DNA of 64,000 nt. Origin: Pseudomonas oryzihabitans NBRC 102199. Lineage in GTDB: Bacteria; Pseudomonadota; Gammaproteobacteria; Pseudomonadales; Pseudomonadaceae. Below the pieces are notes generated by a model. The model saw only the letters and a list, made by a program, of their open reading frames with translations. It did not search any database and was not told where the DNA came from. The stretch is from positions 1 to 64,000 of the forward strand of contig NZ_BBIT01000013.1 in assembly GCF_000730625.1 (NCBI RefSeq). The letters run 5' to 3'. The position numbers and the translations under genes are program-made. Shown here piece after piece: positions 28,188 through 36,888 of this stretch. Position 1 is the stretch's first letter; each line of letters opens with the position of its first letter.

Positions 28188-29264
28188 ATGTATCGAATCG
28201 GCTTTGCCTGCATGTACCGTCACCCCGAGCGCAGCCTGTCGCTCAAGGAACTGGAGCAGGTCGAGCGGGCCTTCAACACCCGCACCACCACCCTGCGCTG
28301 GCTGGGCAGCGTCGAGCGCGCCGCCGCCGAGACCAAGTTGCTGGACGTGGTCACCCACAACCTCGATGCCCAGCTGAGATTCGTCGAGCACGTCGCCGAC
28401 CTGCCGGACAATCTGCGCATGCTGCGCCTGAGCAGCGACCTGCTGCCCTTCTACAGCCACGCCGAATTCGCCTACTTCTATCGCTCCCAGGAATTGCAGG
28501 CGTTGCTGGAGGATCGCTTCGGCCGACTGGGCGAGCTGGCGCGCCGCCGCGATGTGCGGCTGTCGCTGCACCCCGGGCAATTCTGCGTGCTGGGCTCGGA
28601 TCGCCCGGAGGTGGTGGAAAACAGCCTGAAGGAATTCGAATACCACGCCGACATGATCCGCCTGATGGGCTACGGCCAGACATTCCAGGACTTCAAGTGC
28701 AACGTGCACATCGCCGGTCGCCTGGGCGTGCCGGGCATCCGCGCGGTCTGGCCGCGTCTTTCCAGCGAGGCGCGCAACTGCATCACCTTCGAGAACGATG
28801 AAAAGACCTATGGCGTCGACGACTGCCTGCAACTGGCCGACCTCGCCCCGGTGGTGCTGGACATCCACCACTGCTGGATCCACGAGGAGGCCTACATCGA
28901 TCCCTGGGAGCCGCGGGTGGCGCGCATCATCGACAGCTGGCGCGGGGTGCGTCCGGCCATGCACTACTCCCAGCCGCCGGAGGCGCTGATGGAAATGGGC
29001 GTCTCGCCCAGCGAGCGCATCGACATCAAGTTCCTGCTGCAGCAGATCAGCAAGCGGCTGCTCTATGCCCACAGCGACATGATGTGGAACGACTGGTGCA
29101 ATCGCTACGCCTGCCAGTTCCTTGACCGCTTCGACATCATGTTCGAAGCCAAGCACAAGAACGTCACGGTGCGGGATTTCTACGACCGCTACCTGGGCGG
29201 CGACGGCAGCCTGCCACCAGCGGATCACGACATCCTTGCGGGCCAGGATGCCGCCAACCCGTAG
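28188..29264 (+). CDS. uvsE: UvsE/UVDE-type UV DNA damage endonuclease
   Basis: UVDE enzymes nick DNA 5' of UV photoproducts, a repair route independent of UvrABC. The 358-residue protein has the family start MYRIGFACMYRH and the TIM-barrel metal-site segments LSLHPGQFCVLGSD (about 125-138), EFEYHADMIRL, CNVHIAG, TFENDEK and VVLDIHHCWIHEE. The late motifs AMHYSQP and FEAKHKNV supply further metal ligands. Its TAG stop lies inside the GTAGC that precedes a family B repeat. Such genes are patchy in Pseudomonas, so acquisition by transfer is possible, though base composition is like that of its neighbours. Confidence 0.88.
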   Translation: MYRIGFACMYRHPERSLSLKELEQVERAFNTRTTTLRWLGSVERAAAETKLLDVVTHNLDAQLRFVEHVADLPDNLRMLRLSSDLLPFYSHAEFAYFYRSQELQALLEDRFGRLGELARRRDVRLSLHPGQFCVLGSDRPEVVENSLKEFEYHADMIRLMGYGQTFQDFKCNVHIAGRLGVPGIRAVWPRLSSEARNCITFENDEKTYGVDDCLQLADLAPVVLDIHHCWIHEEAYIDPWEPRVARIIDSWRGVRPAMHYSQPPEALMEMGVSPSERIDIKFLLQQISKRLLYAHSDMMWNDWCNRYACQFLDRFDIMFEAKHKNVTVRDFYDRYLGGDGSLPPADHDILAGQDAANP

Positions 29265-29265
29265 C

Positions 29266-29291
29266 GTGGAAAACCGCGCAGCGTTTTCCAC
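29266..29291. repeat. Intergenic palindrome, family B, directly at the uvsE stop
   Basis: GTGGAAA and TTTTCCAC arms flank ACCGCGCAGCG. The conserved GTAGC that precedes the element contains the uvsE stop codon. Confidence 0.7.
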
Positions 29292-29312
29292 AGGTGTGCG
29301 CTAATGCCATTA

Positions 29313-29338
29313 GTGGACAAGGCTACGCCGTTGTCCAC
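29313..29338. repeat. Intergenic palindrome, family B variant
   Basis: Arms GTGGACAA and TTGTCCAC carry a compensating pair of changes relative to other copies, so the stem is preserved. That suggests selection on or formation as a paired structure. Confidence 0.65.
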
Positions 29339-29418
29339 GCTACGGGAGCTAGCCACGTAGGTTGGTCTGGGACGGCTCCATCGTCGAAGTCCAACAGGGA
29401 TGTCCAACCTTGGGCGGT

Positions 29419-29445
29419 GTTGGGCTTCGCTGCGCTCAGCCCAAC
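29419..29445. repeat. Intergenic palindrome, family C
   Basis: GTTGGGC and GCCCAAC arms flank TTCGCTGCGCTCA; the partner of the copy at 368. The stretch 29265-29552 contains only these repeats. Confidence 0.6.
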
Positions 29446-29552
29446 CTGCAAGAGCGCCGCAACATGCCGCAATGAGCCGGGCGGGCGATCGGCCGGAAGA
29501 ACCGCTTAACTCAAGGGTCACCTTTCCGAATCCGATCGTCGCGAGGCCCGCC

Positions 29553-30470
29553 ATGCCGACCCGTCGCCATTTCCTGCAGACCACCACCGCCCTGGCTGCG
29601 GCCGTGACCGCCGCGCCCTGGTTGTGGCAGAGCGCCCAGGCCGCCGAGCCGTTGCTGACCCGCAAGATTCCGCGCTCCGGCGAGGCGCTGCCCGTCATCG
29701 GCCTCGGCACCTCGGGCAATCTCGACGTCGACCTGAACGACGCCACCCTGGCGCCGCTGCAGGAGGTGCTCAAGGCGTTGCTCGACGGCGGCGGCACCCT
29801 GATCGACACCGCGCCCAGCTATGGCAATTCCGAACTGGTGGCCGGGGAGCTGGTCAGGCGGGCCCAGGCCCGCGACGAGGTCTTTCTCGCCACCAAGATT
29901 TCCTCTACCGGCCGCGAACGCGGCGCGGCGCAACTGGCCGCCAGCTTCAGGGCCCTGCAGACCGAGCGCCTGGATCTGGTCCAGGTGCACAACCTGCAGG
30001 ACACCGCCAACCAACTGGCCCTGCTGCGCGAACAGCAGCAGGCCGGCAAGGTGCGCTATGTCGGCGTCACCCACTATCGCGAAGCGGCACTGGACGATCT
30101 GCTCGCTACCTTGAAAAAGGAAAAGGTCGACTTCGTGCAGTTCAACTATTCCGTGGGCGAGCGCGAAGCCGAAAAACGCCTGCTGCCCTATTGCCGCGAC
30201 CAGGGCATCGCCGTGCTGATCAATAGACCCTTTCAGCGCGGCAACCTGCTCGCCGGCACCCGTGGCAAGCCACTGCCGCCGCTGGCGGCCGAACTGGGCG
30301 CGACCAACTGGGCGCAGCTGCTGCTCAAGTTCATCCTCGCCGACCCGGCGGTGACCGCGGTGATCCCCGCCACCAGCAATCCGCGCTACATGGTCGACAA
30401 CCTCCAGGCCGGACGCGGGCGGCTGCCCGATGCGCGCCAGCGCGAGGCCATCGCCGGGCTGTTCGCCTAG
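29553..30470 (+). CDS. Tat-exported aldo/keto reductase
   Basis: This 305-residue protein begins with a twin-arginine signal (RRHFLQ at 4-9, hydrophobic stretch to AQA at about 30), so a folded, cofactor-loaded enzyme is probably exported to the periplasm. The mature part is an aldo/keto reductase barrel with LIDTAPSYG (catalytic Asp and Tyr), LATKISS (Lys) and LVQVHNLQD (His). It ends directly at the start codon of the next gene (TAG then ATG), so the two are co-translated. The substrate is unknown. The start at 29553 is set by the RR motif. Confidence 0.87.
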   Translation: MPTRRHFLQTTTALAAAVTAAPWLWQSAQAAEPLLTRKIPRSGEALPVIGLGTSGNLDVDLNDATLAPLQEVLKALLDGGGTLIDTAPSYGNSELVAGELVRRAQARDEVFLATKISSTGRERGAAQLAASFRALQTERLDLVQVHNLQDTANQLALLREQQQAGKVRYVGVTHYREAALDDLLATLKKEKVDFVQFNYSVGEREAEKRLLPYCRDQGIAVLINRPFQRGNLLAGTRGKPLPPLAAELGATNWAQLLLKFILADPAVTAVIPATSNPRYMVDNLQAGRGRLPDARQREAIAGLFA

Positions 30471-31763
30471 ATGAAGGACTGGCTCGGTCGCGTCCTCGAC
30501 GCCCGCGCCGGTGAATCGTCCGCAGCCCTGGCGGGCTTTGCGCTGTTTCTCTGCCTGTTCGCCGGCTACTTCATGCTGCGGCCGATCCGCGAGGCCATGG
30601 GCATCGCCGGCGGCGTGGAGAATCTGCAGTGGCTGTTCACCGCCACCTTTGTGGTGATGCTGCTCGCCGTGCCGCTGTTCGCCTGGCTCAATTCGCGGGT
30701 GGCGCGGATTTGCTTCGTCGACTGGGTCTACGGCTTCTTCGCCCTCAACCTCCTAGCCTTCGCCGCCTGCTTCGCCAGCCTGGGCGACAGCGTCTGGCTG
30801 GCACGCACCTTCTATGTCTGGATCTCGGTCTACAACCTCTTCGTGGTCTCGGTGGCCTGGAGTCTGATGGCCGATGTCTTCGACGGCGCCCAGGCGCGGC
30901 GGCTATTCGCCTTCATCGCCGCCGGGGCCAGTGTCGGCGGGCTGCTCGGGCCGGTGCTGGCCGCCGCCCTGGCGCCCCTGATCGGTGAAGCGGGCCTCGC
31001 GCTGCTGGCCGCCGCGCTGCTGCTCCTGGCGCTCAGGCTCAAGGCCTATCTGATGGGCTGGCGCGAGACCCGCGGTGCCGGACGCCCGGGTGCGCCGCCG
31101 ACCGAAAGCCCACGTCGCCCGGTGGCCGGCAATCCCTTCAGCGGCCTGACCCGGGTGCTGGCCTCGCCCTATCTGCTGGCGGTGAGCGCCTTCGTCATCC
31201 TGCTGGCCACGGTCAGCACCTTTCTCTACTTCGAGCAGGCGCGACTGGTGGCCGAGCTGTTTCCCGATCGCGCTCGCCAGGTGCAGGTGTTCGGCCTGCT
31301 GGACTTCGTGGTCCAGGCCGGTGCCCTGGCCAGCCAGGTGCTGATCACCGGTCGCCTGGCCCAGCGCCTCGGGGTGCGGGTGCTGCTGGCCGGGGTGCCG
31401 CTGCTGATGTGCATCGGCTTCCTGGGCCTCGCGCTGCTGCCCACCTTCGCCGTGCTGGCGGGGCTGATGATCGTCAGGCGGATCGGCGAATACGCCTTCA
31501 TCCGCCCGGGCCGCGAGATGCTCTTCGCGCCGCTGGACGCCGAGACCCAGTACAAGGCCAAGAACTTCATCGACACCGTGGTCTATCGCGCCGGTGACGC
31601 CGCCAGCGGCTGGGCCAAGAGTCTGCTGGATCTGCTCGGCCACGGCGCCTGGCTGCCGGCGCTGGTGGGTGCCGGCTGCGCGGCGCTCTGGGCCTGGCTC
31701 GGCTTCTACCTGGGCCGGCGCGCGGATCAGGCGGCCCAGGCCGGCGAGGCGGAGCAGCGCTGA
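30471..31763 (+). CDS. ATP/ADP-carrier-like MFS membrane protein
   Basis: This 430-residue protein has about twelve hydrophobic segments. The N-terminal FLCLFAGYFMLRPIREAMG resembles the TlcC/NTT nucleotide-transporter branch of the MFS, as do LFAFIAAGASVGGLLGP and REMLFAPLDAETQYKAKNFIDT, summarised here at about 342-361. Proteins of this branch in free-living bacteria have no confirmed substrate. It is coupled to the exported aldo/keto reductase with no gap. Confidence 0.8.
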   Translation: MKDWLGRVLDARAGESSAALAGFALFLCLFAGYFMLRPIREAMGIAGGVENLQWLFTATFVVMLLAVPLFAWLNSRVARICFVDWVYGFFALNLLAFAACFASLGDSVWLARTFYVWISVYNLFVVSVAWSLMADVFDGAQARRLFAFIAAGASVGGLLGPVLAAALAPLIGEAGLALLAAALLLLALRLKAYLMGWRETRGAGRPGAPPTESPRRPVAGNPFSGLTRVLASPYLLAVSAFVILLATVSTFLYFEQARLVAELFPDRARQVQVFGLLDFVVQAGALASQVLITGRLAQRLGVRVLLAGVPLLMCIGFLGLALLPTFAVLAGLMIVRRIGEYAFIRPGREMLFAPLDAETQYKAKNFIDTVVYRAGDAASGWAKSLLDLLGHGAWLPALVGAGCAALWAWLGFYLGRRADQAAQAGEAEQR

Positions 31764-31861
31764 ATGCCGGCTGAATCGTTGTAGCCGGAAACACACCGGG
31801 GCTCCGAGGGGCGACCGGCGGGGTGCTAAGGTAAGGCCTCTTCCTCGCCTCAGGGCCCTCC

Positions 31862-32980
31862 ATGTTCCGCTCCCGCGCCATGATGTATCTGGTTCTCTTC
31901 GCCCTGCACCTGTTCATCGGCCTCAGCGTCATCGGTGACCTCGGGCTGACGCCGGCCGCCCAGCTACCCTTCTGGGCCCTGCTGCTGCTGTCCTTCGTCC
32001 TGGTCCCCCTGGGCTTTCGTTCGCGGGACATGAATTCGCGCCTGCTGGCCTGGGCGGCGCTGATCGCCATGGGCGTGTTCTCCAGCCTGGCGGTGTTCAG
32101 CCTGCTGCGCGGTCTGGTGGTGGCCCTGGCCAGCCTCATCGGTCAGCCGCTGGACGCCGCCTGGCGCGTCGGCAGTGCCTGGGCGGTGCTGGGACTGGTG
32201 CTGCTGGTGGCCCTGCGCAGCGTCTACAACGCCCGCCGCACGGCCAGGGTCAAGGAAGTGGAAGTGGCCTTGCCCAGCCTGCCCTCCGGCCTGGACGGAC
32301 TGCGCATCGTGCAACTGAGCGACCTGCACATCGGCCCGACCATCAAGGCCGGCTATCTGCAACGCATCGTCAACCGGGTCAACGGCCTGGACGCCGATCT
32401 GGTGGCCATCACCGGTGACCTGGTGGACGGCAGCGTGGCTGAACTGCAGCACGAATTCCTGCCGCTGCAAGGGCTCAAGGCGCGCTTGGGCACCTACGCC
32501 ATCACCGGCAACCACGAATACTATTCCGGCGCCGAAGCCTGGGTGCGCACCTGGCGCGACCAGGGCCTGACCGTGCTGCTCGACGAGCATCGGGTGCTGC
32601 AGCACCAGGGCACGCCCTTCGTGCTGGCCGGCATCACCGACTACTCGGCGCCGCTCTATGTGCCCAGCCACCGCAGCGACGCCGCCGCCGCCTTCGCCGG
32701 CACCCCGGAAGGCCTGTTCCGCCTGCTGCTGGCCCATCAGCCGCGCTCGGCGCCCAAGGCCGAAGCCGCCGGCGCCGACCTGCAGCTCTCCGGCCACACC
32801 CACGGCGGCCAGTTCTGGCCCTGGATGCACTTCGTGCGCCTGCAGCAACCCTGGGTGGCCGGCATCCACCGCCTGGGTCGACTGACCGTCTACATCAGCC
32901 GCGGCACTGGCTACTGGGGCCCGCCGCTGCGTTTCGGCGCGCCGAGCGAGATCACCCTGATCAGGTTGCGGCGGGGGTAG
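31862..32980 (+). CDS. Membrane-anchored metallophosphoesterase (YkuE/YaeI-like)
   Basis: Four hydrophobic helices (about 8-125) precede a calcineurin-type phosphoesterase domain. The metal-binding motifs are all present: LSDLHIG (Asp, His), TGDLVDG (Asp), GNHEYY (Asn, His), LLAHQP (His) and SGHTHGGQ (His, His). Relatives act on lipid or nucleotide phosphates at the membrane. The 3' end overlaps the convergent LysR gene by 20 bp. Confidence 0.9.
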   Translation: MFRSRAMMYLVLFALHLFIGLSVIGDLGLTPAAQLPFWALLLLSFVLVPLGFRSRDMNSRLLAWAALIAMGVFSSLAVFSLLRGLVVALASLIGQPLDAAWRVGSAWAVLGLVLLVALRSVYNARRTARVKEVEVALPSLPSGLDGLRIVQLSDLHIGPTIKAGYLQRIVNRVNGLDADLVAITGDLVDGSVAELQHEFLPLQGLKARLGTYAITGNHEYYSGAEAWVRTWRDQGLTVLLDEHRVLQHQGTPFVLAGITDYSAPLYVPSHRSDAAAAFAGTPEGLFRLLLAHQPRSAPKAEAAGADLQLSGHTHGGQFWPWMHFVRLQQPWVAGIHRLGRLTVYISRGTGYWGPPLRFGAPSEITLIRLRRG

Positions 32981-33884
32981 GGTTGGCTCTGACAGCGGCC
33001 TTGAACAGCCGCTGTTCGATGAAGTCGACGAACACCCGGACCTTGGGGGAAAGATGGCGGCTGGAAGGCCAGAGCGCCCAGAACTGGCCTTCGTCCTGGG
33101 TATAGGCATCCAGCAGCGTCTCCAGCCGGCCCGCCGCGAGGGCTTCTCGCACCAGGAAGTCCGGCATGAAGGCAATGCCATGGCCGTTCTGCGCCGCCAT
33201 GAGGATGGCTTCCATGTTGTTGAGGACCAGGGTGGCCGGCAGGTGCAAACGGGTAAGCAACGGGTCGGCTGACAGGCTCCAATCCATGATCTTGCCGGTA
33301 GTCACGAAGCGGTAGCGCAGACAGTCATGCCGCTCCAGGTCTGCCGGGAAAGTGGGATGACCACGCCTTTGTAGATAGCCGGGTGCGGCGCACAGCAGGA
33401 AGCGGAAGGGGCCTAGGCGCCGGGCCATCAATTTGTTATCCGCCAGGCCACCGCTGCGGATGACCACATCGAAACCTGCGTCGATCACATCCACCAGCTC
33501 ATCGTTGAAGTCCAGCTCCAGTTCGATCTGCGGATAGTGCTCTCGAAAGGGAGCGAGGTGAGGAAGCAGAAAACGATAGCCGATGGTTGGCAGGCTGACC
33601 TTGAGTCGGCCTTGGGGCGTTCGCGCCGTCTGGGAGAGCAGCGCCCGGGCCTCCTCCAGCTCATCCAGAACCCGCTTGCAGCGCTCGTAGAACAGGGCAC
33701 CTTCCGGGGTGAGACTGACCTTGCGCGTGCTGCGATGAAACAGTCGCACCTGCAGCGAGGCTTCGAGCTTGGCCACGTTCTTGCCGACGGCGGACGCCGA
33801 GATGCCCATGGCCTGGCCGGCATTGACGAAGCTCAAGGCATCCGCGGTCTTCACGAAGGCGACCAAGCTGGTCAGGCTGTCCAT
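32961..33884 (-). CDS. LysR-family transcriptional regulator (CrgA type)
   Basis: The 307-residue protein has an N-terminal winged helix (1-60; NAGQAMGISASAVGKNVAKLE) and a LysR effector domain (about 90-300; PQIELELDFNDELVDVI, GFDVVIRSG, PGYLQRRG) of the CrgA-like group. It is divergent from the MFS gene at 34026, the classic arrangement for a regulator and its target, and overlaps the metallophosphoesterase gene tail to tail by 20 bp. Confidence 0.9.
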   Translation of the reverse strand: MDSLTSLVAFVKTADALSFVNAGQAMGISASAVGKNVAKLEASLQVRLFHRSTRKVSLTPEGALFYERCKRVLDELEEARALLSQTARTPQGRLKVSLPTIGYRFLLPHLAPFREHYPQIELELDFNDELVDVIDAGFDVVIRSGGLADNKLMARRLGPFRFLLCAAPGYLQRRGHPTFPADLERHDCLRYRFVTTGKIMDWSLSADPLLTRLHLPATLVLNNMEAILMAAQNGHGIAFMPDFLVREALAAGRLETLLDAYTQDEGQFWALWPSSRHLSPKVRVFVDFIEQRLFKAAVRANPTPAAT

Positions 33885-34025
33885 TCCGATTGAGTCCTTT
33901 TGCTCCGTTATCAGTGGATGTTAGCCCTGTTTATCCCCGATTGCTTCCTGGTTATGGTGGATCAAAGCCCGTCGCGCGCTCACCCCGGCAGTCTGGCCCA
34001 CTGCCGAATTCGCAGGACTCTCTTC

Positions 34026-35528
34026 ATGTACAGGTCTCCAGCTGTGGCCATGCCCATGGCGCCCGCTCGTTATCCGATCGTCTTCGCCATCTGCCTGGCC
34101 GCCCTGGTATTGCCGCTGAGTTTCACGGGCGGTGCGGTGGCAACGCCTGCCATAGGCGCGGCGTTGCACGCCGATGCCGTGGCTATGGCCTGGATCACCA
34201 ATGCCTTCATGCTCAGCTTCGGCAGCCTGCTCATGGCTGCGGGAACCCTGGCCGATCGCTATGGCCGCAAGCGACTCTTTCTCGCCGGTGTGGCGAGCTT
34301 CACCCTGGTCTCCCTGCTGCTTGCGGTGGCCCCTTCGATCCTCTGGTTCGATGGCTTGCGAGCCGCTCAGGGCGTGGCAGCCGCCGCGGCCCTGGCGGGA
34401 GGCAGCGCGGCCCTGGCACAGGAATTCGAGGGGGCGGCGCGCACGCGGGTCTTCAGCCTGCTCGGCACGACCTTCGGACTGGGGTTGGCCTTTGGTCCGT
34501 TGCTCTCCGGGATCTTGCTGGACGAGTGGGGCTGGCGGGCCATTTTCCTGGGTATCGCCTTGCTGGCCGGCAGTGCCGCGCTGGTCGCCTGGAAGTGGCT
34601 GCGGGAGAGTCGCGATCCGCAGGCGAGTCGGCTCGATGTTCCGGGGGTACTGTACTTCTCCGGTACGCTGATCGCCTTCACCTCAGCCATCATTCTGGGG
34701 CCGCACCAGGGATGGACGTCGCTCGAGGTGACGTCGCTGCTCTTGCTCACCGCGCTTGGCTTGCTGCTGTTCGTGCGCGGGCAGCTGAGGAGTCGACGCC
34801 CGATGCTGGAGTTGCGGCTGTTCCGCCTGCCGCGCTTTCTCGGGGTGCAGCTGCTGCCCATCGGGACCTGCGTCTGCTACATCGTCTTCATCGTCCTGTT
34901 GCCCCTGCGTCTGATCGGGGTAGAAGGCCTGGGGGCGACCCAGGCGGGTCTGATTCTGCTGGCCCTGACCCTGCCGTTGCTGGTGGTCCCGCTACTGGCG
35001 GCCTGGCTGACGCGTTGGCTGCCTGCCGGTTACCTCTGTGGCTTCGGCTTCCTACTCGCGGCGATGGGTCTGCTGGCGCTCAGCCGCCTCCCCGTGGGTG
35101 GCGAACTGCCGGCGCTGCTGCTGTGCCTGACCTTGATCGGCCTGGGGACAGGGTTGCCCTGGGGGCTGATGGATGGCCTGGCGCTCAGTGTCGTCCCCAA
35201 GGAGCGGGCCGGCATGGCCGCCGGTATCTTCAATACCACTCGGGTCGCGGGGGAGGGGGTCGCCCTGGCGATGGCCTTGGCGATCTTGAGCACCTTGATA
35301 GAAGGGCAGCTCGCCCAGGGGCTGGCCGACTGGTCCGCCCCGGCGAGGCTGGCGTTGGCTCAGCAAGTGGCGCTGGGCGATCTCGAGAATCTACCTCTGG
35401 CCACGTCCGCCGTGCTCCAAGGTGCTTACCTGCATAGCTTCGCTACCCTGCTGCAAGGCGCGAGTCTGGTGACCGCGCTGATCGGGCTGGTCACGCTGCT
35501 GATGCTCAGGCCCACACGCCCAAGCTAG
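34026..35528 (+). CDS. MFS drug-efflux-type transporter (DHA2-like, 14 helices)
   Basis: This 500-residue inner-membrane protein has the MFS motif A GTLADRYGRKR between helices 2 and 3 and an overall pattern of about 14 hydrophobic segments, as in the EmrB/QacA family. That predicts proton-driven export of hydrophobic compounds. AGGA eight bases before the ATG at 34026 supports this start over an upstream extension that lacks membrane character. It is probably controlled by the divergent LysR regulator. Confidence 0.87.
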   Translation: MYRSPAVAMPMAPARYPIVFAICLAALVLPLSFTGGAVATPAIGAALHADAVAMAWITNAFMLSFGSLLMAAGTLADRYGRKRLFLAGVASFTLVSLLLAVAPSILWFDGLRAAQGVAAAAALAGGSAALAQEFEGAARTRVFSLLGTTFGLGLAFGPLLSGILLDEWGWRAIFLGIALLAGSAALVAWKWLRESRDPQASRLDVPGVLYFSGTLIAFTSAIILGPHQGWTSLEVTSLLLLTALGLLLFVRGQLRSRRPMLELRLFRLPRFLGVQLLPIGTCVCYIVFIVLLPLRLIGVEGLGATQAGLILLALTLPLLVVPLLAAWLTRWLPAGYLCGFGFLLAAMGLLALSRLPVGGELPALLLCLTLIGLGTGLPWGLMDGLALSVVPKERAGMAAGIFNTTRVAGEGVALAMALAILSTLIEGQLAQGLADWSAPARLALAQQVALGDLENLPLATSAVLQGAYLHSFATLLQGASLVTALIGLVTLLMLRPTRPS

Positions 35529-35545
35529 AGCGATTCGGCAGGTTT

Positions 35546-35592
35546 GGCCAAGGGATCATCCAACCCGACGGTGCCTGGATGATCCCCTGGCC
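35546..35592. other. Long inverted repeat after the MFS gene
   Basis: A 17-bp stem with one mismatch (35546-35562 with 35576-35592, core GGGATCATCCA/TGGATGATCCC) encloses a 13-nt loop, 18 bp past the MFS stop. There is no T-run, so it could be a factor-assisted terminator or a protein-binding site ahead of the regulator gene at 35760. Confidence 0.5.
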
Positions 35593-35759
35593 ACCACTGT
35601 TCAGCAGGGCCGAATACCCCAAAGTTTCTAGCGTGAATCCGTGATCTACACGGAAAAAGTCCCTTGCCCTCATGGCGTAAGTTCTTATCCTCACCTCAAC
35701 TTCACCAGGACGCGCCAGCGTCCAAGGACAAACTGCAACACGGATAAGGATGTATCGCC

Positions 35760-36713
35760 ATGACGAGGACAGTGGCTTTCTTGCTGGTCCCCGAGGTGCT
35801 GATGCTGGATTTCGCCGGGCCGGTGGAGGTGTTCTCCATCGCCAATCGCTATCTGCCGGCGGCCGACCACTATCGCATCGTGACCATCGCCGCGGGGCGG
35901 CGGCGGACCCTGCGTTGTTCGAATGGCATGACGATACGCACGGAGCTCACCACCCAGCAGCCGCCGGGAGCCTACGACCTGCTGCTGGTGCCCGGCGGGC
36001 CGGGTGCCTATCTGGAGCCCCATCCCGACGTCGCGGCCTGGCTACGGCAGGTGCCCGCGCAGTGCCCGCGCTACGGGGCGGTCTGCACCGGCACCTTTCT
36101 GCTCGGCAGCGCCGGTCTGCTCGATGGCCGGCGGGTGACCACCCACTGGAATTATCGCGAACGCCTGGCGCGCCGTTTTCCCCGCGCCCAGGTGACCGCC
36201 GATGAGATCTACCTGAGCGACGGCCCGCTGCTCACCTCGGCCGGAGTCACCGCCGGCATCGACCTGGCGCTGGCGCTGGTGGCCGAAGACCACGGCAAGG
36301 CCATCGCCCGGGAGGTGGCCAAGGTGCTGGTGGTGGTGACCCAGCGGCAGGGCAAGCAGGCCCAGTTCAGTCCGCTGTTCGACGAGCCGGAGGCGACCAC
36401 CGCCATCACCCGGGTGCAGCAGCATGTCGTAGCGAACATCGACCAGGCCTATTCGATCAGCCGGCTCGCCGAACTCGCCACCATGGGCACCCGCAACTTC
36501 GCCCGGGTGTTCAAGCGCGACACCGGCATGACGCCCCTGGAGTTCGTGCTCAGGGCGCGCATCGATCATGCGCGCGAATTGCTGGAGACCTCCGAGCTGC
36601 CGCTGAAGACCGTGGCCTTTCGCAGCGGCTTCGCCAGCGATCGCTGCATGCGCGCCGCCTTCCAGAGCCATCTGGGGCTGACCCCGGCGCAGTACCGCTA
36701 CCAGTTCAGCTGA
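35760..36713 (+). CDS. GlxA-type transcriptional regulator (DJ-1/PfpI plus AraC)
   Basis: The 317-residue protein joins an N-terminal DJ-1/PfpI-like domain (about 5-190; LLLVPGGPGAY and the nucleophile-elbow position AVCTGTFLLG, with Cys at about 108) to a C-terminal AraC-type double helix-turn-helix (about 215-315; LAELATMGTRNFARVFKRD and FRSGFASDRCMRAAFQ). Members control amine, arginine or glycine-betaine catabolism among others; the target here is unknown. Confidence 0.9.
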   Translation: MTRTVAFLLVPEVLMLDFAGPVEVFSIANRYLPAADHYRIVTIAAGRRRTLRCSNGMTIRTELTTQQPPGAYDLLLVPGGPGAYLEPHPDVAAWLRQVPAQCPRYGAVCTGTFLLGSAGLLDGRRVTTHWNYRERLARRFPRAQVTADEIYLSDGPLLTSAGVTAGIDLALALVAEDHGKAIAREVAKVLVVVTQRQGKQAQFSPLFDEPEATTAITRVQQHVVANIDQAYSISRLAELATMGTRNFARVFKRDTGMTPLEFVLRARIDHARELLETSELPLKTVAFRSGFASDRCMRAAFQSHLGLTPAQYRYQFS

Positions 36714-36888
36714 ACGCAGCTGCGGATGGCGGTATCACGCCCATCGATGGCAGCTTCTGGCCGTAGATCGTCATACGCCTTGCCTGGGCAGCGGCCAGAA
36801 TGGTCATACCTATCAGCAAGGAGAGGCGCCTACCGGCGAGGGGCTGCGGAGCCAGGTGCCCGCAGGACCCGCAGCGAGGGGGCGCGAC

